64,000 nucleotides of DNA. It comes from Lachnospiraceae bacterium (GTDB lineage Bacteria > Bacillota > Clostridia > Lachnospirales > Lachnospiraceae). The stretch lies in the NCBI GenBank assembly GCA_014804785.1, contig JAAUZD010000026.1:366357-430356 (forward strand), written 5' to 3'. The notes below the pieces were generated by a model that made no database searches, was not told where the DNA came from, and saw only the letters and a list, made by a program, of their open reading frames with translations. The translations under genes and the position numbers were made by a program. How positions within the stretch are numbered: position 1 is the first letter of the stretch; each line of letters opens with the position of its first letter. Below, one piece after another: positions 35,116 to 43,955 of this stretch.

Positions 35116-36306
35116 ATGCGAGTAGATTCCAGTTCAATAGGAATGGATTCCGCCAGAAAATACTCTTCGTTTACGACGAGAGTAACCAAGCTTACAATTA
35201 CAAGCGGCAGGCAGGGATTGCAGGATGGAACCGGCAGCCTGCTTGGAAATGCACTACATACCGGCGTGGAAGGAGAAGCCTCACAAACCGGGAAGAAGAA
35301 CCCTGAGGATGCGCTTAAATCCTCTTTTGAGGAGATGCGTTCTAAAATGAGGACCATTGCATCTGGAAATGTCAGCAGCGAGGAAGCAGCAAATGCGCAG
35401 CAGCAGTTTCGGGAAATCAGACAGCAGTGCCTTAATTTCCTAATGGCGATTCTTTTCCCAACAAGAAGGAGAGGAATCAGCCTGGACGAAGGAGCATTGA
35501 ATCAGGGAGTAAATGGAACGGCTTCCACGCAGAGCGCACTGCTTTCCAGCGTGGGTACAGGTACAAAAACATTTACGTTCAGTAATCAGTATTATCACGA
35601 GGAGACAGAAACCACCGGCTTTTCCACCACAGGAACTGTCAGATGCGCGGACGGAAGAGAAATCAGCTTTAATCTTAATCTGGAGATGAGCCGCAGTTTT
35701 CAGGAATATTATGAAAACAGCGTAAGCTATACTCAGACATCCCTGTGCGATCCACTGGTGATCAACTTAAATGGAAACATAGCAGACCTGTCAGACCAGA
35801 CATTCCTGTTTGACATCGACGGTGACGGTCAGGAGGATGAGATTAACCGCTTGGGAGCAGGCAGCGGTTTCCTTGCCCTTGACAAGAACGGTGATGGTAT
35901 CATCAATGATGGATCAGAACTTTTTGGAACAAAGTCAGGCAACGGTTTTGCAGACCTTGCCGCGTATGACACAGATCACAACGGTTTTATAGATGAAGGT
36001 GACGAAATCTGGGATAAACTGAAGATATGGGTCATGGATGAAAACGGAAACCAGCAGCTTTATTCCCTGGCAGAAAAAGGAGTAGGCGCTATCTGTCTGC
36101 AGAATGTTTCCACAGATTATATGCTCACTGATGACCAGAACCAGGCAAAGGGAATGATTCGCAATACTGGTGTGTTCTTGTATGAAAACGGTGGTGTGGG
36201 AACCGTACAGCATGTGGATATGGTTCTCCATGACCAGCGAGAGCAGGAAAAAATAAGGCAGAGCCAAAGTAAATATGAGCAGTGGCTTTACGACATGGCA
36301 ATGTAA
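35116..36306 (+). CDS. EF-hand-containing protein, unknown function
   Basis: 396 aa from the ATG at 35116 with GAAGGAGG 6 nt upstream; an upstream ATG at 35044 is not preceded by a site. The N-terminus (MRVDSSSIGMDSARKYSSF) has no signal peptide. Three calcium-binding loop-like segments follow: DIDGDGQEDEIN (about residues 233-244), DKNGDGIINDGSE (256-268) and DTDHNGFIDEGDE (285-297). The middle part is Ser/Thr-rich. Such proteins are frequent in flagellated Clostridia and may be motility-associated; the sigma-D-like promoter upstream supports this. Function is not established. Confidence 0.7.
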   Translation: MRVDSSSIGMDSARKYSSFTTRVTKLTITSGRQGLQDGTGSLLGNALHTGVEGEASQTGKKNPEDALKSSFEEMRSKMRTIASGNVSSEEAANAQQQFREIRQQCLNFLMAILFPTRRRGISLDEGALNQGVNGTASTQSALLSSVGTGTKTFTFSNQYYHEETETTGFSTTGTVRCADGREISFNLNLEMSRSFQEYYENSVSYTQTSLCDPLVINLNGNIADLSDQTFLFDIDGDGQEDEINRLGAGSGFLALDKNGDGIINDGSELFGTKSGNGFADLAAYDTDHNGFIDEGDEIWDKLKIWVMDENGNQQLYSLAEKGVGAICLQNVSTDYMLTDDQNQAKGMIRNTGVFLYENGGVGTVQHVDMVLHDQREQEKIRQSQSKYEQWLYDMAM

Positions 36307-36363
36307 CAAGCGCCGAAATGTGATTTTGGAGCATTTGGCGTACACAATTAAGTGATATAAATG

Positions 36364-36393
36364 GTATAAAAAAGATGCCTTTCCGCATAAAAT
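36364..36393 (+). promoter_or_regulatory. Candidate sigma-E-type promoter of the SpoIID-like gene
   Basis: GTATAAA (36364-36370) and CATAAAAT (36386-36393), 15 bp apart, resemble the mother-cell sigma-E pattern ATA-N-CATAxxxT. B. subtilis spoIID is a sigma-E gene. Weak on sequence alone. Confidence 0.4.
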
Positions 36394-36409
36394 AGGCTGG
36401 AGGTGTCTT

Positions 36410-37462
36410 ATGAAAAAACTTAGAGTCTTTCAACCTGTCAAAACAACGAATGCCCCGCTTTGCGGGTCATCCGTATGTTCAATAAAAAGAATCGTACCTG
36501 GATTTTTTATGAAAAGTCTTGGCACGGTTCTTTTGTTTTTGCTGATGATTCCGTATTTGATAACCTTTTTGTTCGGCAACCTGAAGGAAGGTGGAGCGGA
36601 AACGACACCTTTGTCAAATCTGGAGGAGGAAGCCGGTGAAGGTGATTTTTATGTCACAAATAAAACGGTGCTTGGTGTTGAGTCTATTCCTCTCGAATTA
36701 TATGTGGCGGACAGACTCGCCAGAAGCATTGATGATGAATTTGAAATGGAAGCGCTGAAAGCGCAGGCAGTTCTGATACGTTCAGGTATTCTTTTTTCGG
36801 AAATGGAAGGCGGAATGCAGGGGAATGCAAGAAATATCAGTGTTGAGGATGGGGATTATGGAAGCGTTCAGGTGACAGAGAGAATTTACGAAGCGGTGGC
36901 AGAGACAAAAGGAGTATATCTCACCTATGAAAATATGCCTGTAAATGGATCCTATTTTGCAGTGAGTAATGGTTCAACCCGGAATGGAGAAGAATTGTGC
37001 CTTACAGAATATCCTTATTTAAAAAGCGTATCCTGTAGCAGGGATTTCCTTTCTCCGGATTATGCAAGCTCGGCTCTTTATGAGGAAAACGAGTTTGAAA
37101 GAATCTGGAATCAGATGCTGTCATTTCAGATTACAGGGAAAGAAATTTTGGAAAATGAAAAGATAACAATGGAAAAGAGTATAGATGATATGTATATTTA
37201 CAGAGACAGTGCGGGATATGTGTTATATCTGGAACGGGAAGGAAAATATGTGTCCGGGGAACAGTTTAGAGAAGTGTTTTCCGTTTCATCAGCCAGCTTT
37301 CATATTTTAAAGGAGGAAACAAAGGTAATTATTACGGCAGAAGGAGTCGGTCATGGGCTGGGGATGAGCCAGTTTGCAGCAAATGAGATGGCAAAGGAAG
37401 GAGAAGATTATATCAAAATATTAGATTACTTTTTTCAGGGTGCAGCAGTGAAAAAATTGTAA
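36410..37462 (+). CDS. spoIID: SpoIID/LytB domain protein (stage II sporulation protein D)
   Basis: 350 aa. GGAGGTG lies just before the ATG. A membrane anchor (about residues 34-55, SLGTVLLFLLMIPYLITFLF) leads to the SpoIID domain: IPLELYVADRLARSIDDEFEMEALKAQAVLIRSGIL in pieces, with the conserved catalytic-type Glu in EMEALKAQAV, and YFAVSNGSTRNGEE and GHGLGMSQFAANEMAKEG. SpoIID is a lytic transglycosylase that cuts septal peptidoglycan for engulfment. It is followed by a SpoIIQ-like gene, the same order as in many Clostridia. The N-terminal extension before the anchor is longer than usual. Confidence 0.85.
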   Translation: MKKLRVFQPVKTTNAPLCGSSVCSIKRIVPGFFMKSLGTVLLFLLMIPYLITFLFGNLKEGGAETTPLSNLEEEAGEGDFYVTNKTVLGVESIPLELYVADRLARSIDDEFEMEALKAQAVLIRSGILFSEMEGGMQGNARNISVEDGDYGSVQVTERIYEAVAETKGVYLTYENMPVNGSYFAVSNGSTRNGEELCLTEYPYLKSVSCSRDFLSPDYASSALYEENEFERIWNQMLSFQITGKEILENEKITMEKSIDDMYIYRDSAGYVLYLEREGKYVSGEQFREVFSVSSASFHILKEETKVIITAEGVGHGLGMSQFAANEMAKEGEDYIKILDYFFQGAAVKKL

Positions 37463-37476
37463 CAATTACAAAATCT

Positions 37477-37504
37477 GAATAAAGAAGGAAAAAAGGGCAA
37501 AACT
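37477..37504 (+). promoter_or_regulatory. Candidate sigma-F-type promoter of the SpoIIQ-like gene
   Basis: GAATA (37477-37481), 14-bp spacer, GGCAAAACT (37496-37504) followed by A, fitting the forespore sigma-F -10 pattern GGnnAnAnTR. B. subtilis spoIIQ is a sigma-F gene. The -35 box is one base off. Confidence 0.45.
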
Positions 37505-37561
37505 AACCATAAGAACGATTCATGTGCATACATGGCAGAACAGGTTCTAGGAGGAATAAAG

Positions 37562-38422
37562 ATGAGAAGAAGTAGAAGAAGAGGTCTTGTAAAAGAAAGA
37601 ATTCTTATGGTTGCCTCAGCGGTATTGGTTTTAGGCTCTCTAACTGCTACAGGATTGTGGCTGGGAAGAGACAATAGTAACCAGGATGAGGGATATGTGG
37701 TAGACTTAAGTGCTATTGAAAATAATGCGGCTGCAGGGCTTAATGATGAGAGCAGCGTAAATCTTGCGGAGAATGTGACGCAGGGAGCTTCTCCTGCAGA
37801 TGACCTTGATTATGATCCTTATTTTCAAGAGACAAATTCACAGAAGGTAGAAAATCCGGATGAATCCAAAAGTGACAGCATGTCAGAAGGCACCAGCCAG
37901 GAAAGCGCCAGCGATGATAAAAAGAATCAGGAAACAGACGAGCAGGAGGAAGTCAAAGAGGAGGAAAACACCACAGCACTTTCAACTGCAATGCAGCCGG
38001 CGCTTACCTTTAGCGATTCAGATACGATGATATGGCCGATTGTCGGAAATATACTGATAAATTATAGTATGGATAAAACGATTTATTTCCCTACACTTCA
38101 ACAGTATAAATACAACCCTGCCATCATCATTCAGGCAAACGAAGGTGATTTGATTACAGCTGCAACAGCAGGAAAGGTCAGCTCTGTATTTACAGATCCG
38201 CAGATAGGAAATGGAATCACCATGGAACTGGGAGGAGGTTATGAAGCGACCTATGGACAGCTTACTAACATCCTGGTTTCAGAGGGCAGTTATGTGGCAG
38301 CCGGAGATGTGATTGCGGAGGTGGCAGCGCCTACCAAATATTATAGTGTGGAAGGCGCCAATGTCTATTTCAAGTTGACAAAAGATGGCGAGCCGGTCAA
38401 TCCGCTGACCAAATTAAATTAG
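37562..38422 (+). CDS. spoIIQ: M23-family (LytM-like) protein, SpoIIQ homologue
   Basis: 286 aa from the ATG at 37562, where TAGGAGG lies 7 nt upstream. One membrane helix (about residues 13-34) is followed by an acidic low-complexity linker (about 60-145) and a LytM fold at about 180-275 (GDLITAATAGKVSSVF, GNGITMELGGGYEATYGQL, GSYVAAGDVIAEV). The usual zinc ligands seem lost: NPAIII stands where HxxxD is expected and YGQL where HxH is expected, so it is probably structural, as in B. subtilis SpoIIQ. It pairs with SpoIID. Confidence 0.8.
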   Translation: MRRSRRRGLVKERILMVASAVLVLGSLTATGLWLGRDNSNQDEGYVVDLSAIENNAAAGLNDESSVNLAENVTQGASPADDLDYDPYFQETNSQKVENPDESKSDSMSEGTSQESASDDKKNQETDEQEEVKEEENTTALSTAMQPALTFSDSDTMIWPIVGNILINYSMDKTIYFPTLQQYKYNPAIIIQANEGDLITAATAGKVSSVFTDPQIGNGITMELGGGYEATYGQLTNILVSEGSYVAAGDVIAEVAAPTKYYSVEGANVYFKLTKDGEPVNPLTKLN

Positions 38423-38442
38423 AACTGGAAGGACTAAGAAGG

Positions 38443-39645
38443 ATGTTATATATTATTGGCGGCAAAATACTGACCATGACCGGAGATGTCTGGGAAAAAG
38501 GATATATATGCATTGAAAACGGGAGAATAAAGGATCTGGGGCCGATGATAGATGGAGCCCCTTTTCCTTTGCCGGAAGGTGCCGGGATCGATGTGATAAA
38601 TGCCTTGGGATATCTGGTGATGCCTGGTCTGATTGAAGCTCATTGCCATATGGGAATCACGGAGGAAAAGAAAGGAATGGAAGGAGATGACTGTAATGAG
38701 ACAGTCAATCCCATAACACCTTATCTCCGCTCGATAGATGCCATCAACCCCATAGATGCTGCCTTTACAGATGCACTGCGGGCGGGGATCACATCTGCTA
38801 TGATTGGACCGGGCAGTGCAAATGTGGTGGGAGGAACCTTCGCTTTTATCAAGACTTTTGGGAGAAGCATTGATGAAATGATTGTCTTATCTCCGGCGGC
38901 GATGAAAGTTGCATTTGGGGAAAATCCCAAGGTCAACTATTCCGGACAGGGAAAATCACCTGCTACTAGAATGGCAATTGCGGCCATGTTGCGGGAAGAA
39001 CTTTTTAAGGCCCAGCGCTATTATGAGAAAAAATCTGAAGGGATGAAGCGGGAGGAAGAAGACTTCCGTTATGAATGCTGGATACCGGTATTTGAAAAGA
39101 AAATTCCCTTAAAGGCCCACGTGCATCGGGCGGACGATATCCAGACTGCCATCCGTATTGCCAAGGAATTTCATCTGGATATGACGCTGGATCACTGCAG
39201 TGAAGGACATTTGATTGCTGAACAGGTAAAAAAATCCGGTTTTCCGGCAATTGTAGGTCCGGACTTATCAAGCAGAAGTAAGATAGAAGTCCAGAATATG
39301 GCGTTCAAGACAGTGGGCATATTGAACAAGGAAGGCGTGAAAACTGCAATTACGACAGATCACCCTGTATCCCTGATTGGATCCCTTCCAATCTGTGCCG
39401 GCATGGCAATCAAGTCAGGACTGGATGAGATGGAGGCGCTAAAATCTATCACCATTTATCCAGCAGAGATATGCCGGGTAGATCATAGAGTAGGTTCCCT
39501 TGAAATCGGAAAGGACGCGGATATTGCAATTTATGATGATCTTCCGATAAAAGTATCTGCAAAAACAATGTGCACTATAATCGAGGGCAAAATTGTCTAT
39601 GCGGATGAAACCTTTTCTTTACCTGCCTGTGAAAAAAATGTATAA
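38443..39645 (+). CDS. Amidohydrolase family protein (imidazolonepropionase-like)
   Basis: 400 aa. GGAAGGACTAAGAAGG precedes the ATG. Metal-binding motifs of the amidohydrolase fold are visible: the first pair of His in IEAHCHMG, KAHVHRADD, DHCSEGH, and the Asp in ITTDHPV. The N-terminal beta-sandwich begins GGKILTMTGDVWEKG and closes the C-terminus with GKDADIAIYDD. Such proteins hydrolyse amide bonds in cyclic substrates; here the substrate cannot be told. It has no clear partner gene. A hairpin repeat lies just downstream. Confidence 0.85.
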   Translation: MLYIIGGKILTMTGDVWEKGYICIENGRIKDLGPMIDGAPFPLPEGAGIDVINALGYLVMPGLIEAHCHMGITEEKKGMEGDDCNETVNPITPYLRSIDAINPIDAAFTDALRAGITSAMIGPGSANVVGGTFAFIKTFGRSIDEMIVLSPAAMKVAFGENPKVNYSGQGKSPATRMAIAAMLREELFKAQRYYEKKSEGMKREEEDFRYECWIPVFEKKIPLKAHVHRADDIQTAIRIAKEFHLDMTLDHCSEGHLIAEQVKKSGFPAIVGPDLSSRSKIEVQNMAFKTVGILNKEGVKTAITTDHPVSLIGSLPICAGMAIKSGLDEMEALKSITIYPAEICRVDHRVGSLEIGKDADIAIYDDLPIKVSAKTMCTIIEGKIVYADETFSLPACEKNV

Positions 39646-39651
39646 TATACG

Positions 39652-39779
39652 CTAGGGAAACGCTGATTAATGCGTTTTCTGCACCGGATTTGCACCGCAA
39701 AGCGGCATATTCCTTTGCAAATCCGTGTGCATCCGCCGAAGGCTCTGATGAAGTGATGATTTAATCAGCACTTCGTTAG
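39652..39779. repeat. MITE-like hairpin repeat, full copy
   Basis: 128 bp. The ends CTAGGGAAACGCTGATTAA and TTAATCAGCACTTCGTTAG are inverted copies. Inside, GCACCGGATTTGCA pairs with TGCAAATCCGTGTGC and CCGC with GCGG, so the whole element could fold into one long hairpin. Short copies are at 47532-47566 and 55658-55692, and a diverged one is at 16410-16457. Confidence 0.75.
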
Positions 39780-39799
39780 AAATGTTGGGAGGTATGGAA

Positions 39800-41356
39800 T
39801 TGCATAAGATAAAAAAAGCGTTGATCTTCTTTTTGATCTTATTGCTGACAGGCTGCGCTGCTATCCTGCCGGGAGAGGGCGCACAAAATGCAGAAAATAT
39901 ATTTACCAGTATGGAGGAGGAACCGGACCTTTCTTATGAGGTCCCGGTCAGCTCTCCTAACATTTATGTAAATCAATTAGGATACATACCGGAGGGTACG
40001 AAAGTAGCAGTTTTTTCCGGAAAGGAATTGCCGGAAAAATTCCATGTAGTTAGGAAAGATACGGAGGAAGTTGTTTATACAGGATATCTTAAGAATGTTG
40101 AATATGATGATTATACACAAGAATATATTAGTTACGGGGATTTTACTGATTTCTGTGAGCCTGGTACCTATTATATTGAAGCGCCGGTTATCGGCAGGTC
40201 ATATTCTTTTATGATAGAACAGGATATATATTATGATGTGTTCAAGGAAGCCTGTAAGCAATATTATTACAACCGATGCGGCATGACGCTGACCAGACAG
40301 TATGCAGGCGAAATGGGGCATAACGCGTGTCATACGGGAAGGGCGCTCCTTAGGGAAGATATATCCATCAGTATAGATGTGAGTGGCGGCTGGCATCAGG
40401 ATGAAAGCGGATCGAAGGCAGTAGAACCGGCCGCAAAAAGCATTGCTATCATACTGCTTGCCTATGAGTTATATGGAGATACATTTACAGATGATATAGG
40501 AATTCCTGAGAGTGGGAATGATATTCCTGATATTCTGGATGAAGTCCGGTATGAGGTAGAATGGCTCCTTAAGATGCAGGATGATGCAACAGGCGCTGTT
40601 TATTCTGGAGTAACCGTTTATGAACAGGGCGCAGGGAGGGGAGCGGTTTCCTATGTGGAACCGGCAGATTTAGAAGCTGCCAGAGCGTATGCCATGGTAC
40701 TTGCCAAATTCAGTTACCTTTATCAATACTATGACACAGATTATGCCACAAAATGCCTGAAAGCAGCAGACCGTGCATGGAGATATGCGCAGCTGAATGA
40801 AAAGGAAGAAGAAAAAACAGATGCGTGGAAGTTCGCAGCGGCAGCAGAACTTTATAAAGCTTCCGGAAAGCAGGAATATAATCGATGTATTTCAGAATAT
40901 TTATCGGAAGAAGGGTATGAGGAAAATATGGATGAAGTGATTTTCTTAGGCTGTGTTTCATATATTTCCACAAAACAGCCTGTAAATCTTCCGCTATGTG
41001 AAGACATCATTGGTATCCTGATGACGAAAGCGGAGGATATTTCAGAGACGGCGAGAAATTCTGATTTCCTGACGGGCGGAAGTGCCGACCAGGATAATAA
41101 TCAGGAACTGCTTCTGGACATGATGTATATGACTTTGGTCAACCACATCATAAGCAACCATGAATATGAAAATATCATCGAAAATCATCTGCATTATTTT
41201 CTGGGGAGAAATAAAAAGGCAATCAGCTATATTGATGATGTGGGGGAAAACAATTACAGGCTGACTGATGAAAATCTGGGGATTATGAAACAGTTTGATG
41301 CAAACAGCAAGTTCATATTTATGCTCAGTGAGATTGCCAGCTCTGAGGGGAAATAA
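39800..41356 (+). CDS. GH9-like lipoprotein lacking catalytic residues (TTG start)
   Basis: 518 aa from the TTG at 39800: GGGAGG lies 7 nt upstream, while the ATGs at 39782 and 39794 fit poorly. The lipobox LLTGC puts the lipidated Cys at 19. An Ig-like domain (about 55-140, NIYVNQLGYIPEGTKVAVFSG) precedes the (alpha/alpha)6 GH9 domain. The expected GGWYDAGD catalytic loop reads GGWHQDESGSK, so both Asp are gone, and the C-terminal NE motif is not seen either. It is probably a binding protein, not an active cellulase. Located before ddl and murF. Confidence 0.75.
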   Translation: MHKIKKALIFFLILLLTGCAAILPGEGAQNAENIFTSMEEEPDLSYEVPVSSPNIYVNQLGYIPEGTKVAVFSGKELPEKFHVVRKDTEEVVYTGYLKNVEYDDYTQEYISYGDFTDFCEPGTYYIEAPVIGRSYSFMIEQDIYYDVFKEACKQYYYNRCGMTLTRQYAGEMGHNACHTGRALLREDISISIDVSGGWHQDESGSKAVEPAAKSIAIILLAYELYGDTFTDDIGIPESGNDIPDILDEVRYEVEWLLKMQDDATGAVYSGVTVYEQGAGRGAVSYVEPADLEAARAYAMVLAKFSYLYQYYDTDYATKCLKAADRAWRYAQLNEKEEEKTDAWKFAAAAELYKASGKQEYNRCISEYLSEEGYEENMDEVIFLGCVSYISTKQPVNLPLCEDIIGILMTKAEDISETARNSDFLTGGSADQDNNQELLLDMMYMTLVNHIISNHEYENIIENHLHYFLGRNKKAISYIDDVGENNYRLTDENLGIMKQFDANSKFIFMLSEIASSEGK

Positions 41357-41449
41357 AAGCATTTTTTGCAAGATGGGCGGCATGATATTCTCTTTTTATT
41401 AAGAGGGCAGGGCGGTAAAATATATGAAAATCAGCAAATGGAGGAAATT

Positions 41450-42499
41450 ATGAAGATTGTTGTATTAGCAGGAGGCATCAGTACAGAAAGAGATGTCTCC
41501 TTAAGTTCGGGAACTATGATATACCGCGCACTGAAGGAGCGGGGGCATAAGGTGGTCCTTCTGGATGTGTATCTGGGATATGAATGGGAAGAGCAGAAAG
41601 ATGTAGTTAAGATAGAAGAAATTTTCAATAAGGATAAAGACTGGGCGGGAGAAATGGGAACCATAACGGAGAAAAATCCTGATATTGCTCAGATTAAAGC
41701 CATGCGTGCAGACGGCGGTAAGAATTTCTTTGGTCCTAATGTGCTTTCCATCTGCCAGGCGGCGGATGTGGTGTTTATGGCATTGCATGGAGAAAATGGA
41801 GAAAATGGGAAAATACAGGCATGCTTTGATTTGACAGGTATTACTTATACAGGAACAGACTACGTAAGCTCAGCCCTTTCCATGGACAAAGGGCTTTCCA
41901 AAGAATTGTTTACATATTGTGGCATTCCCACTCCTTTCGGTATTCGTCTTACCAAAGACAGAAAGTGGGAGGGAAAGGTTCCTTTTCCCTGTATCGTAAA
42001 GGCATGCCGCGGGGGATCCAGCGTGGGAGTCAGCATTGCGTTGTCAGAACAGGAATATGAAAGCGCACTTGAGGAAGCTTTCCAATATGATGACGAAGTG
42101 ATTGTGGAACAGTATATTGATGGAAGGGAATTTTCAGTGGGAGTGATGGATGGAAAAGCGCTTCCGGTGATTGAAATAGCTCCGCTTTCCGGATTTTATG
42201 ATTATAAAAATAAATATCAGCCGGGCTCTACGATTGAAACCTGCCCTGCTGACCTTTCCTTAGAAAAAACCAGAGAAATACAGGATTATGCAGAGAAAGC
42301 GTTTGCAGCGCTTAGGCTGAAGAGTTATGCCAGAATGGACTTTATGATGAACCGGCAGGGAGATCTCTTCTGCCTGGAAGCCAATACCCTTCCCGGCATG
42401 ACGCCCACGTCTCTTCTTCCACAGGAGGCAGCCGCCATGGGAATGAGCTTTGGGGAACTTTGTGAGAAGATATTGGCATATGCGGTAAAGGAAGCATGA
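41450..42499 (+). CDS. ddl: D-alanine--D-alanine ligase
   Basis: 349 aa from the ATG at 41450 with GGAGG 5 nt upstream; an ATG at 41366 is not preceded by a site. ATP-grasp fold: GGISTERDVSLSSG at the N-terminus, ALHGENGENGKIQ, CRGGSSVGVS, FSVGVMDG, the omega loop YDYKNKYQPG and the metal-binding CLEANTLPGMTPTSL. The Lys-Tyr pair in the loop fits D-Ala-D-Ala specificity and argues against a D-lactate ligase. A roughly 25-residue insertion lies near residue 45-70. It is followed by murF, as in many Gram-positives. Confidence 0.93.
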   Translation: MKIVVLAGGISTERDVSLSSGTMIYRALKERGHKVVLLDVYLGYEWEEQKDVVKIEEIFNKDKDWAGEMGTITEKNPDIAQIKAMRADGGKNFFGPNVLSICQAADVVFMALHGENGENGKIQACFDLTGITYTGTDYVSSALSMDKGLSKELFTYCGIPTPFGIRLTKDRKWEGKVPFPCIVKACRGGSSVGVSIALSEQEYESALEEAFQYDDEVIVEQYIDGREFSVGVMDGKALPVIEIAPLSGFYDYKNKYQPGSTIETCPADLSLEKTREIQDYAEKAFAALRLKSYARMDFMMNRQGDLFCLEANTLPGMTPTSLLPQEAAAMGMSFGELCEKILAYAVKEA

Positions 42500-42520
42500 G
42501 GTGCGTCTGCCGGCACAGAA

Positions 42521-43921
42521 ATGGGGGAAAACATGGATGTAAATATGAAGAATATGACGCTGGTCAATATGGCAAAGGCATGTGAGGGCATCCTGTATGA
42601 GCCGAAGCAGAAGACGGCGGAGACAGAGTTGAAGGAAGCGTCTTGTGTGGTCATTGACTCCCGCAAAATAGAGCCGGGAGGAGTTTTTATTGCCACAAAG
42701 GGGGAAAAGGTAGACGGGCATACATTCATACCGGATGTCATAGCAAAGGGAGCGCTTGGCATTGTATGTGAACGGAAAATAGAGAACTGCGCGGTACCTT
42801 ACATCCTGGTAGAGGACTCTTTCAAGGCGCTTAAGGATCTTGCAGAATTTTATAGAAAACAGCTTTCAGTCAAGGTAGTGGGAATCACCGGAAGCGTAGG
42901 AAAGACCAGCACCAAGGAATTTATAGCAGCAGTGCTTTCAATAAAATATAGGGTATTGAAAACCCAGGGTAATTTCAATAACGAGGTGGGACTTCCGCTT
43001 ACGGTGCTTTCCATCCGGGCAGAACATGAAATTGCTGTTCTTGAAATGGGAATCAGTGATTTTGGAGAAATGCACCGGCTGAGCAAAATTGCAAGACCGG
43101 ATATCTGTGTAATGACGAACATCGGACAATGTCATCTGGAGAATCTGGGCACAAGAGAGGGGATTTTGAAAGCGAAATCCGAAATTTTTGACTTTATGAA
43201 CCCAGAGGGATATGTATTTGTAAATGGTGATGATGACCTCCTTAGCAAAATGAAAAAAAGGGGCATTCACAGCCCGGTTCGGTTTGGACTAGATCCTGCT
43301 AACGAGATTTATGCTTCTGATGTGATGAGTAAAGGGCTGTTCGGTTCTGAAGCAGTTATTCACGCAAATCTGTCGGTATTTCCTGTGAAGATTCCGCTGC
43401 CAGGCGCTCACATGATCCTGAATGCGTTGGCGGCAGCTGGGGTGGGAATGCAGTTTGGTCTTACCACTCAGGAAATCAAGCAGGGAATTGCTGGTGTGGA
43501 AAGCGTCAGCGGAAGAAGCAATGTACTATCCCTGCCCGATTATACACTGATAGATGACTGTTACAATGCCAATCCAGCTTCCATGAGGGCAGCAATCGAC
43601 CTGCTTTCCACGGCCCTTGGCAGGAAAGTTGTCATTCTGGGGGATATGTTTGAACTCGGAGAACGAGCAGAACAGCTTCACGGGGAAATAGGCGCCTATG
43701 CAGCGGGAAGAAAAATTGATGTTATAATCTGCACCGGAACGCTTTCCAAGAAGATGTATCAGCAGGCGTTAGAAACAAAAGAAACAGGGATTTATTACTT
43801 TGCGACCAGAGATGATATGCTGGAAGAACTTCCCCATATACTTAAGAAAGGGGATACGATACTGGTAAAGGCATCTCATGGTATGCAGTTCGAGAAAGTA
43901 GTCGCACAGTTAAAAAAATAA
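42521..43921 (+). CDS. murF: UDP-N-acetylmuramoyl-tripeptide--D-alanyl-D-alanine ligase
   Basis: 466 aa. Mur ligase ATP site GITGSVGKTSTKEF near residue 125, then NEVGLPLTVL, ILEMGI-like VLEMGISDFGEM and the C-terminal DCYNANPASM loop typical of MurF. It adds the D-Ala-D-Ala made by the adjacent ddl to the UDP-muramoyl tripeptide. The exact start is unsure: ATG 42521 has no clear site, and ATG 42533 (residue 5) lies just after a GGGGG stretch. It ends at a hairpin shared with the convergent plsC gene. Confidence 0.95.
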   Translation: MGENMDVNMKNMTLVNMAKACEGILYEPKQKTAETELKEASCVVIDSRKIEPGGVFIATKGEKVDGHTFIPDVIAKGALGIVCERKIENCAVPYILVEDSFKALKDLAEFYRKQLSVKVVGITGSVGKTSTKEFIAAVLSIKYRVLKTQGNFNNEVGLPLTVLSIRAEHEIAVLEMGISDFGEMHRLSKIARPDICVMTNIGQCHLENLGTREGILKAKSEIFDFMNPEGYVFVNGDDDLLSKMKKRGIHSPVRFGLDPANEIYASDVMSKGLFGSEAVIHANLSVFPVKIPLPGAHMILNALAAAGVGMQFGLTTQEIKQGIAGVESVSGRSNVLSLPDYTLIDDCYNANPASMRAAIDLLSTALGRKVVILGDMFELGERAEQLHGEIGAYAAGRKIDVIICTGTLSKKMYQQALETKETGIYYFATRDDMLEELPHILKKGDTILVKASHGMQFEKVVAQLKK

Positions 43922-43955
43922 AGAAGGGGCAGGTCAAAAACCTGCTTCTTCTTTT
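43922..43955. terminator. Bidirectional terminator between murF and plsC
   Basis: The arms AGAAGGGGCAGGT and ACCTGCTTCTTCT (43922-43934 with 43940-43952) are nearly complementary and are followed by TTTT on the plus strand. The hairpin includes the plsC stop codon. Confidence 0.8.
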
